DNA of 45,763 nt from Sphingomonas beigongshangi (GTDB taxonomy: Bacteria > Pseudomonadota > Alphaproteobacteria > Sphingomonadales > Sphingomonadaceae). The DNA lies in NCBI RefSeq assembly GCF_016820445.1, contig NZ_JADHDT010000013.1, positions 1-45,763 on the forward strand. Direction: 5' to 3'. Shown in pieces: positions 39,937 to 45,763 of this stretch. The notes under the pieces were generated by a model that saw only the letters and a program-made list of their open reading frames with translations, was not told the DNA's origin and searched no databases. How positions within the stretch are numbered: position 1 is the first letter of the stretch; every line of letters starts with the position of its first letter. The position numbers were made by a program, and so were the translations under genes.

Positions 39937-40417
39937 TCACTTCGGCGCGAGCGCGAAATCGACCCGCGCCGCGACCACGCCGTTGTTCGTGCCGGCCATG
40001 ACGGGCGGGGCGGCGCTCTGCATCGCGACCACGGGCGGCGGTGCTACGGGCATCGCCGTCATATCGCCGGCCTGCGGTAATTCGCCGCCAGTGCCGCCAT
40101 CCCGGATCGAAAGCACCCGCACGATATGCAGCCCGGCCGCGGCGGCATATGCGTCCGCTTTCGCGCGTGCGGTTTTGTAGGCATTTCCGTAGCCGGTGAG
40201 GTTCGCCTTTTCCGGATCGGCGACCGAAAGGTCGGGGCCGGACACGATGTTGGCACCGGCGTCAGTGACGGCGGCGATCGCCGCGCCTACTTTGCCGGTG
40301 TCGCGCATCCGAACGGTGACGCTGTTGGCGACCTCGTACTGTCCCTTGTTCGCGCCCCAAGTGATGCGGTTCACCGACAGATTGCGAGTTTGGATATCCC
40401 GTTGGGCGACGCCTAAC
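39937..40417 (-). pseudogene. 5'-truncated SIMPL-domain (DUF541) protein gene
   Basis: The frame encodes about 160 residues of the C-terminal part of a SIMPL/DUF541 periplasmic protein: AQRDIQTRNLSVNRI, VANSVTVRMRDTGKVG, GANIVSGPDLSVAD, and KTARAKADAYAAAAGLHIVR. It ends with a Pro/Ala-rich strand. The signal peptide and the first 80-90 residues are missing: family-like sequence stops at about 40416, exactly where the 793-bp element begins. Codons then run on into element DNA. An ATG is not found at the new 5' end, so it is probably not expressed. Confidence 0.72.
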
Positions 40418-40630
40418 TGTAGGCGCTTGCAATCATAACGGCGCCTGCTCGCAAACAGCCAGATTTTCTGCTCACGCTATCTGCCACTGGCGCGTGGCAA
40501 CCTGCTCAAATTATCTGCCAGTGTGCTCGCCATTATCCGGCGCTGCTTGCAAACGAGGCGTCGTGCTCACGCTTTCTACCAGTGGGTTCTCCAAACCCGT
40601 CGCCGGCAGACGCTTTTGCGAAGCACGTTT

Positions 40631-40645
40631 TCAGAACAGTTCTGA
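40631..40645. promoter_or_regulatory. Palindrome upstream of the cassette gene
   Basis: TCAGAACAGTTCTGA is a perfect 7-bp inverted repeat with one central base, about 130 bases before the cassette gene and inside the mobile cassette. It is likely an operator or a small hairpin; the cognate protein is unknown. Confidence 0.4.
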
Positions 40646-40773
40646 CAAGCGGCGGGCAGCAGAAATGCGGTGCGGTCATGGCCCGCCGGCAAGGTCGTCA
40701 GAAAGGAAGGTTTTCGCGAACAGGGCCGGCGCGTCGTGCTAGGCGATGGAACCCCGCAAGCGGACAGGATGCG

Positions 40774-41034
40774 ATGACCAGGACCGAAATGCTGGAAACG
40801 ATGAAGCGTCTCGACGCCCATGCGAACGCCCTGTTGCTTACCGGGGCCTCCGATATCGATCTGCTCGGCGGCATGTTCGACGTGATGCCCGACTTCAAGG
40901 CGTTGCTCGACGCCGGATACGGCGGTGAAATCGACAAGAACGCTGGTCGCTTCCCCGGTTTGCATCGCTACGCCGTCATGCTCTCCAATGTCGCCGAGGG
41001 GATCGCGGAAGGTTCCATCCGGGTGCCGCGCTGA
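40774..41034 (+). CDS. Small cargo protein of the 793-bp cassette, unknown function
   Basis: An 86-residue soluble protein: MTRTEMLETMKRLDAHANAL, GASDIDLLGGMFDVMPDFKA, GRFPGLHRYAVMLSNVAEGI. It is helical and slightly acidic, without signal peptide, membrane segment or a motif I recognise. The ATG at 40774 follows a GGACAGGA ribosome site. In-frame sequence back to 40582 lacks coding character. The gene fits exactly between the inner ends of the two site arrays, with its stop 13 bases before the right array. It is therefore the only cargo of the element. Confidence 0.65.
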   Translation: MTRTEMLETMKRLDAHANALLLTGASDIDLLGGMFDVMPDFKALLDAGYGGEIDKNAGRFPGLHRYAVMLSNVAEGIAEGSIRVPR

Positions 41035-41210
41035 CGCCCTGTTTCGCTGGCAGGGGATGTGAGCAGACCTTTATGATTGCGAGCAGCGCAGGATGATGGC
41101 GAGCACATTGGCAGATAGCGCGAGCAGATCGCCGAGCCGGTTGTCAGATAATCCGAGCAAAAAAAGGCTCTGTTTGCAAGCAAACGCCGCTACGATTGCA
41201 AGCACCTACA

Positions 41211-41884
41211 CCTATGTGTGGCGGCTTGGCACTCCAGGCGATGCCGCGCTCACCGCCGTCAGCGTCTTCGACTCTCGTTGCGCCAATATCCACGTCGAGG
41301 AAACGAACGACCTCGCCTATACACCCTTCCCGCTGAAGCTGCTGGCCTCGCTCGCGCAGCTCTGCAGGTCGGTGAAGGACAAGCTCGCTGGCGAGATTTC
41401 AACGATCAAGGCTCGTACGCCGCAAGCTATCTCGGTGCCGACATGCAGCCCGACAAGCGAGGTAGGCCGTCTCCTCGCCGGCTTGGCCGCAGGTACTGAT
41501 CCCGCCACGGTGGAAGCCCTAGCGACCTTGAACCAGGGCGAGTTGGATCGCCTCGCCCAGATTACCGCTGATCTCGCAGGTGATCCCGCGCGTGCCGCAC
41601 GTCAGCTCGCCGCGTTGAGGACAAAGATCGATAACCAGGTCGCATCATTAGACCGCCTGTTCAGCGCCCTCGCTCCGGCAAATGCTGAAAGGCTGCGTCA
41701 GCTTGCCACAGCTAGGGAGGCGGCTCGGGAGGCGGCCATAGCGGCATCAGGAGCCCTGTTTCGGGACGAGCCCTTGCCGGCGATCGGCGGCGACGCATGG
41801 CGTGGGCTAGCCGCGGAGATTGACGCACTCAATCGTTGGGCGACTGACCTTCGCCAGCGTCAGGATGCAGTTAGGCTCCCCTAA
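41211..41884 (+). pseudogene. Internal fragment of a large AAA (RecF/RloC-like) ATPase gene
   Basis: About 200 codons read as the middle of a large SMC/RecF-type AAA ATPase: VSVFDSRCANIHVEETNDLA, YTPFPLKLLASLAQLC, DPATVEALATLNQGELDRLA, then a coiled-coil-like LAALRTKIDNQVASLDRLFS and ALFRDEPLPAIGGDAWRGL. Neither Walker A nor Walker B is present. The upstream side is cut at the right tip of the 793-bp cassette. After about 41812 the frame continues as AAEIDALNRWATDL and stops at 41884, which may be a further junction. Proteins of this kind are often found in defence loci, but the fragment cannot function. Confidence 0.6.
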
Positions 41885-41925
41885 AGATGACAAGAGCTTG
41901 CGGTTAGCCTGTTCAGAAAACGACC

Positions 41926-43434
41926 GGGGCTGTTGAAAAAGGCCGGGTGATCCGATCGCGTGCCTGGCGGGTTCCCCGCCTCGACACATCGGGAGCAGCG
42001 GCCATGATGGGCGAGCAACAGCGAGGCGGCAAGGGCGCAAGTTGGCGGGCGCTGGGAGCGATGATCCCCGCCGATCATATCCTACGCAGGATAGACGGGC
42101 TGATCGACCTGGGTGAACTGCGCCATGCGCTCGCCCCGCACTACAGTCGCCGAGGGCGTCCCTCGATCGCGCCCGAACTGCTGATCCGCATGTCACTGAT
42201 CGCTCGCCTCTACGGCCTCACGTCGGAACGTCGGCTGTGCGAGGAAGTCCGCTTCAATTTGGCCTATCGCTGGTTCTGTCGTTTACCACTCGACGCGCCC
42301 GTGCCGCACCACTCGACGTTTAGCAAGAACCGGCATGGCCGCTTCCGCGATGCCGGCATCTTCCGCATCCTGTTCGAGCAGACTGTTCGGCGCTGCGCCG
42401 ACGCGGGGCTGATTGCCCACAAGGATGCCGCAATCGACGCATCGTTCGTCGCAGCCGATGCAAGCTGGCAGCGCAAGATGCGGGACGCCGACATGGCCGC
42501 GCCTCGGCTTCCCCGCCCGGTTTGTGAATGGCTGGCGGATCAGGCCAATGCTCCACCGCAGGAACATGGGGTGCCGCGTGGCAAGCCGGCCGAGGTGTCA
42601 CGCACCGATCCGGCGTCGGCGTGGTCTGCGCGCACGGCGCGGGGCCGGTTCGGCTATGCCCTGAATGTCCTGATCGACACGCCGGGAGGGGTGGCGATCG
42701 ACGTGGAGGCCAGTCCCGCCCGCTTCGCGGCAGAAGTCGATGCGGGGCGGACCATGCTGGCACGGGCCGACGATCGGTTCGGCTACCGGCCAAAGCGTGT
42801 CGCGGCCGACACCGCCTATGGTAGCGCCGCGTTCCTGGCGTTTGTCACCGATCGCGGCACCATCCCGCATATCCCAGTGCTGGAACGCTCCGAGCAGACC
42901 AAGGGCAAATTCCCCCGCGAAGCCTTCCGCTATGAGCGGGAGCAGGGCCGCTATGTCTGCCCCGCTGGGAAGATACTGCCCTTTCGCGGTGCCGATCGTC
43001 GGGCCGGCTTCCTCCGATACAGCGCCAGTCCTGCCGATTGCCGCGCCTGTTACCTCAAACGGAAATGCACCGCAGGCAGCAACAGGTCGGTTACGCACAG
43101 CGAACATGAGGACGTGCGTGAGCTGGTGCGCGGCGAGATGCAGACGCCGCTATTCAAGCGGTCGATGCGGCTGCGTCGGGGCGTCGAGCGGGTGTTTGCC
43201 GATGCCAAGGGTAAGCGGGGGCTAACCCGTTTGCACCTTCGCGGCCTGCGCGGTGCCGAGGAAGAGTTTCTGTTGGGCGCGGCCATTGCCAATCTCGTGC
43301 TATTGGCCCGCCCTGACGCACGACCGGCACGGACCCGCCGCCCGCCCCCGGTGCCGGAACGGATCGACCACATGGCCCGGATCAGCCGGGGCCGGTTCGA
43401 GCAATCCTACTACGCTACGATCTTCTGACGCCAG
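41926..43434 (+). mobile_element. IS1182-like insertion sequence lacking a recognisable right end
   Basis: The likely left end is GGGGCTGTTGAAAAA at 41926-41940, a wording common at the tips of such elements, although the exact first base is uncertain. The transposase gene fills the rest. An inverted copy of the left tip (TTTTTCAACAGCCCC) is absent between the transposase stop at 43428 and the recombinase stop at 43435, so the right end has been lost or the transposase reads past the end of the original element. I do not see a target duplication. Confidence 0.55.
42004..43428 (+). CDS. IS1182-family DDE transposase
   Basis: A 474-residue transposase. The N-terminal DUF772-like domain (RRIDGLIDLGELRHAL, GRPSIAPELLIRMSLIARLY, LAYRWFCRL) precedes a DDE core: DAAIDASFVAADAS with the first Asp, KRVAADTAYGSAAFLAF with the second, and RRGVERVFADAKGKRGLTR with the Glu. 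A cysteine cluster (CPAG, CRACYLKRKC) sits between the second Asp and the Glu, as usual in this family. I choose ATG 42004; the frame is open from GTG 41947. The C-terminal tail after LVLLARPDA is Arg/Pro-rich and may be partly foreign because the right end of the element is missing. Confidence 0.85.
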   Translation: MMGEQQRGGKGASWRALGAMIPADHILRRIDGLIDLGELRHALAPHYSRRGRPSIAPELLIRMSLIARLYGLTSERRLCEEVRFNLAYRWFCRLPLDAPVPHHSTFSKNRHGRFRDAGIFRILFEQTVRRCADAGLIAHKDAAIDASFVAADASWQRKMRDADMAAPRLPRPVCEWLADQANAPPQEHGVPRGKPAEVSRTDPASAWSARTARGRFGYALNVLIDTPGGVAIDVEASPARFAAEVDAGRTMLARADDRFGYRPKRVAADTAYGSAAFLAFVTDRGTIPHIPVLERSEQTKGKFPREAFRYEREQGRYVCPAGKILPFRGADRRAGFLRYSASPADCRACYLKRKCTAGSNRSVTHSEHEDVRELVRGEMQTPLFKRSMRLRRGVERVFADAKGKRGLTRLHLRGLRGAEEEFLLGAAIANLVLLARPDARPARTRRPPPVPERIDHMARISRGRFEQSYYATIF

Positions 43435-44001
43435 TTAGCCAGGTTCGCGCTCGGCCGCAGGGAAGTGGCGATAGAAGGTAGAACGGCCGACCTGTAACAG
43501 CTTCGCGACCTTCGCCGGTTTGTCGCCGGCCTTGAGCAGCTTGCGGGCGGTATCGAGCATGTCGGGCGTCATTACGGACTTGCGGCCTCCACCCGTGCCG
43601 CCCTTTGCCCGTGCCACTGCCAAACCGGCGATCGTCCGTTCCTTTATCAGTTCGCGCTCCATCTCTGCGACGGAAGCGAGGATATGGAACAGCAGCCGGC
43701 CCGATGGGGTGGCCGTGTCGAACCCGTCCGTCAGCGATCGGAAATCAATCTTGCGAGCGGACAGGTCGGCCGCCAGTTCGATCAGGCCCCCGATCGATCG
43801 GCCAAGGCGATCGAGCTTCCATATCACCAGCGTATCGCCCGCCCGCACGAAATTGAGAGCTTCGGTCAGGCCGGGACGGTTCAGCTTCGCGCCGCTCACC
43901 TTGTCGGTGAACAGCTTTTCACAGCCAGCCTTGGTCAGCGCATCGGTTTGTAGCGTCAGGTCCTGCTCGGAAGTCGAGACACGCGCATAACCAACCAGCA
44001 T
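43435..44001 (-). CDS. Small serine recombinase (resolvase/invertase family), second copy
   Basis: A 188-residue serine recombinase with catalytic Ser9 in YARVST, VIWKLDRLGRS, the E-helix block ILASVAEMERELIKERT and a short C-terminal HTH (LLQVGRSTFYRHFP). It is a near relative of the protein at 21416-21985 and is encoded in the opposite direction, so the two genes face each other across 21.4 kb. Its stop lies six bases from the IS transposase stop. The conserved site region upstream (44002-44138) is on its outer side. Confidence 0.92.
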   Translation of the reverse strand: MLVGYARVSTSEQDLTLQTDALTKAGCEKLFTDKVSGAKLNRPGLTEALNFVRAGDTLVIWKLDRLGRSIGGLIELAADLSARKIDFRSLTDGFDTATPSGRLLFHILASVAEMERELIKERTIAGLAVARAKGGTGGGRKSVMTPDMLDTARKLLKAGDKPAKVAKLLQVGRSTFYRHFPAAEREPG

Positions 44002-44138
44002 GAGTCCCGTTATCCCATCTCAAACAGCGAATTTCGGGACTTATATTTCGGGAACATATTTTGGGAAAGCCCCAGCGGGGATAGGGCGTGTTTTTGTGCC
44101 GGTGCCGGTCGTCCCGTTGGAGGTTCCCAATCGGGAGA
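44002..44138. other. Right serine recombinase target (res-like) region
   Basis: Read on the minus strand, this repeats the left region. An outer block at 44105-44138 has TCCCGATTGGGAACC and ACGGGACGACCGG. An inner block at 44031-44070 has GCTTTCCCAAAA, TGTTCCCGA and TCCCGAAA with the same spacing as at 21348-21388. GATGGGATAACGGGA follows before the recombinase start. The two regions therefore form an inverted pair about 22.7 kb apart. Confidence 0.6.
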
Positions 44139-44182
44139 GCTCGACAGGTTGCCGGACATACATCGGTCGCTAGGATGTCCAT

Positions 44183-44561
44183 ATGCATCTGCGTTCGCTC
44201 AGCCTCGCCTTGCTCCTCCTAGGTGCTGCCGCCCCGAACGGTCACGTCAGCGGACCTGTGCAGTTTACGCTCGCGCCTGATCTGTCCCGCGGTGCGCTTA
44301 CCGGGTTGCAGGTTCAGGTTCGCTTCCGCGCAGATGTTACCGGCATATGCGGCAGGGTTGCGGGATGGCATGAAGATCCTCGCCAGAATGGAGGGCGAGC
44401 CGGACAACGCGCTGGTGCCTTATGCCTTGTCGGTCGAGGACAAGGGGCAACGGCGTATAATTCGGTATCTGCCGCAAGGACGGGAACGGGTCACGGTGCA
44501 GCAGGTCCGCATCACGCACGCGCAAAGCCTAGAATGCCCACGCACCTTGGGCGGCTTATAG
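44183..44561 (+). pseudogene. M61-type peptidase remnant: signal peptide and N-terminus joined to PDZ tail
   Basis: The frame starting at ATG 44183 gives a signal peptide (MHLRSLSLALLLLGAAAP) and the first strands of an M61 glycyl aminopeptidase-like protein (VQFTLAPDLSRGALTGLQVQ). At about 44326 the coding character moves one frame over, where AYAAGLRDGMKILARMEGEP, SVEDKGQRRIIRYLPQGRE and VTVQQVRI read as the C-terminal PDZ-like domain of the same family, ending at 44561. The whole thermolysin-like catalytic domain is missing. The remnant is therefore an internal deletion of well over 1 kb that also shifted the frame. Confidence 0.6.
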
Positions 44562-44761
44562 GGTACAAAGCGGGATCCAACAGCAGCTTGATGCCGATCA
44601 TTTCACCATCAACTTCGAGAACATCCGCGTCGTCTCGCGTGCTGTTCTCGATCGGGGATGCCGTGTAGACACTCTCGGCTGTTCCCGCTCGTTCAGCAAC
44701 CTTGCCGAGCGGGATAGCAGCGATGCACTGACGGCCTTCATCTCTAGCCTGAGACCGCACC
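44562..44761. other. Stretch with ambiguous coding signal
   Basis: Two overlapping readings look protein-like. One is a minus-strand frame from ATG 44763 down to 44512 (MVRSQARDEGRQCIAAIPLG, then DVLEVDGEMIGIKLLLDPAL). The other is a plus-strand frame without a start codon (LDADHFTINFENIRVVSRAV). Neither has a clear ribosome site or a family. The promoter of the next gene should also lie here. I do not call a gene. Confidence 0.3.
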
Positions 44762-45715
44762 ATGAGATTGATCGTCCAACTCTGTATCATCGTGTCGGGG
44801 TTGATTGGCGCTGCCGTCCCCGCGTGCGCAGCGAATGTTGCCGGTATATGGGCGCTCCGCGCACAAGGCTCTACGCTAATGCTTTTTGAAGTGTCGCGCG
44901 GCCGGGAGGGTTGGACCGGATCGTGGACGCAGCCAAGCAAGTACGACACCGACGGTGAGTATTTCAACGACATCAGAGCTGATACTACCGTTCGACGTTC
45001 CCGCGAAGCGCGTAACATTCAAGATGGCGTCGAGCTTGTTTTCGATAATCCCTGGCCTGGGGGCGCACCGGATCATATTGCCATTCATGTGGATGACGCG
45101 GGCCACGCCTGCATGCAGTGGGCAGCCTTCAATTCGACCAAGTATAAGTTGACGCGAGTGGCGTCACGGACCGGGTTGGGTCCGTGGCAGGTTGATCGAG
45201 GGTATGTTCCTGACACGGTCCGATCAACCAACGACGCTATGACTGCCATCTTCAAAGCCGACCAAGCCGATCGCCTCGATCCGGCACACATCGACTGGAA
45301 AGTGGTCTCCGCTGCCGATCGCGCCCGGCGAAAACAGACTCAAACATTGCTAGATAATGGGGGATTGTCGAGCGGTGATGACTTCTATCATGCAGCGTTT
45401 GTTTTTCAGCATGGTGATAAGCCCGACGATTTTATCAGGGCACACGCACTGGCGATGATCGCCATTGCTCGCGGACGCCCAGACGCGACTTGGATCGGGG
45501 CAGCAACCCTCGATCGTTATCTTCAGTCCAGCGGCCGTCCGCAGATATACGGTACGCAGTTTACTCGACCAGCCACAGAATTCACGCAAGAGCCTTATCA
45601 ACGTGGCCTGCTGTCTGATGCCATTCGCAAGGCCAGCAATGTTCCACCTTTAGCTGCGCAGGAGAGCCAGCGCGCGGCATGGGATCGTCGTATGCCGCTT
45701 GAAAAGACGCCCTAG
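44762..45715 (+). CDS. Secreted protein with DUF6624-like C-terminal domain
   Basis: A 317-residue exported protein. The signal peptide is MRLIVQLCIIVSGLIGAAVP ending ACAA near residue 24. An N-terminal beta-rich domain follows (VAGIWALRAQGSTLMLFEVS, residues 27-135) with one Cys. The C-terminal part resembles DUF6624: ADQADRLD, then DWKVVSAADRARRKQTQTLL, AAFVFQHGDKPDDFIRAHAL, and the typical closing DRYLQ-GRPQIYGTQF. The function of that domain is not known. The gene stands alone near the window end, downstream of a peptidase remnant. Its ribosome site is weak. Confidence 0.7.
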   Translation: MRLIVQLCIIVSGLIGAAVPACAANVAGIWALRAQGSTLMLFEVSRGREGWTGSWTQPSKYDTDGEYFNDIRADTTVRRSREARNIQDGVELVFDNPWPGGAPDHIAIHVDDAGHACMQWAAFNSTKYKLTRVASRTGLGPWQVDRGYVPDTVRSTNDAMTAIFKADQADRLDPAHIDWKVVSAADRARRKQTQTLLDNGGLSSGDDFYHAAFVFQHGDKPDDFIRAHALAMIAIARGRPDATWIGAATLDRYLQSSGRPQIYGTQFTRPATEFTQEPYQRGLLSDAIRKASNVPPLAAQESQRAAWDRRMPLEKTP

Positions 45716-45763
45716 TTACCGCCGGCTGCCTCGAAGCGTCCCGGACGCTGCCATTCCCTAAAT

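Larger units (their letters stand above)
40418..41210. mobile_element. 793-bp cassette with mirror-symmetric four-site ends
   Basis: The ends match in inverted orientation, beginning TGTAGGCGCTTGCAATC on the left and TGTAGGTGCTTGCAATC on the right. Each end carries four 18-bp sites of consensus TGCTCRCNNTATCTGCCA: 40469-40486, 40503-40520, 40524-40541, 40564-40581 on the left; 41142-41159, 41109-41126, 41088-41105, 41048-41065 inverted on the right. Distances from the tips are 51, 85, 106, 146 and 51, 84, 105, 145. A second motif, TGCTYGCAAWC, also recurs symmetrically. TGT tips with arrays of transposase-type sites recall Tn7/Tn5053-like elements, but there is no transposase, only one small gene. 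No target duplication is seen; the flanks belong to different broken genes. Confidence 0.8.

Noticed and set aside
44512..45018. 168-codon minus-strand open frame overlapping the secreted protein gene
   Set aside because: The upper half is antisense to the signal-peptide-bearing gene at 44762. The lower half is protein-like but competes with an equally plausible plus-strand reading, so it is noted only as ambiguous.

Overview
The window looks like a GC-rich alphaproteobacterial plasmid, most likely from a sphingomonad. This is inferred from the style of the TonB receptor and catabolic genes and from the RepA, ParA and MobF genes; no rRNA, tRNA or chromosomal marker is present. It carries one iteron origin with repA, a parA/ribbon-helix-helix partition pair and a MobF relaxase with an accessory protein. 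No coupling protein or type IV secretion genes are seen, so it looks mobilizable rather than self-transmissible. An inverted repeat would form across the two window ends if they are joined, so the window could be a complete circle, but this is not proven.

Layout. 1-1.55 kb: gene remnants, a small secreted protein, a small membrane protein and two copies of a recombination-site-like motif. 1.56-21.2 kb: catabolic region. An older unit, tetR, FAD monooxygenase, FrsA-like hydrolase and an unknown gene, is split: the hydrolase N-terminal part lies at 18.48-18.87 kb and its C-terminal part at 2.01-2.94 kb. The roughly 15.5 kb between them carries a truncated phospholipase D gene, a Dyp peroxidase, an aldehyde dehydrogenase, two LysR regulators, a TonB receptor and a tightly packed beta-oxidation operon (CoA ligase, enoyl-CoA hydratase, SCP-x-type thiolase, acyl-CoA dehydrogenase, HSD17B4-type dehydrogenase) beside a divergent alpha-methylacyl-CoA racemase. 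Together these suggest uptake and side-chain oxidation of a branched, steroid-like or isoprenoid-like acid.

21.3-44.1 kb: a module bracketed by two closely related small serine recombinases in inverted orientation, each with a matching multi-part site on its outer side. Inside is a defence island (22.0-30.0 kb). It has a five-gene, overlapping operon (ribbon-helix-helix regulator, C5 methyltransferase, NotI-type endonuclease, ParB-like protein, QCA-type putative nuclease), a divergent NYN-domain gene, and a Thoeris system with a SIR2-SLOG effector and two TIR proteins. The plasmid backbone follows (30.3-39.7 kb). After it come a 793-bp mobile cassette with two nearly mirror-symmetric four-site arrays, flanked by a broken SIMPL gene and a broken ATPase gene, and an IS1182-like transposase gene that appears to lack its right end.

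44.1-45.76 kb: an internally deleted M61-type peptidase remnant and a secreted DUF6624-like protein. Several genes across the window keep their N- and C-termini but have lost their middles, which points to repeated deletion and shuffling.
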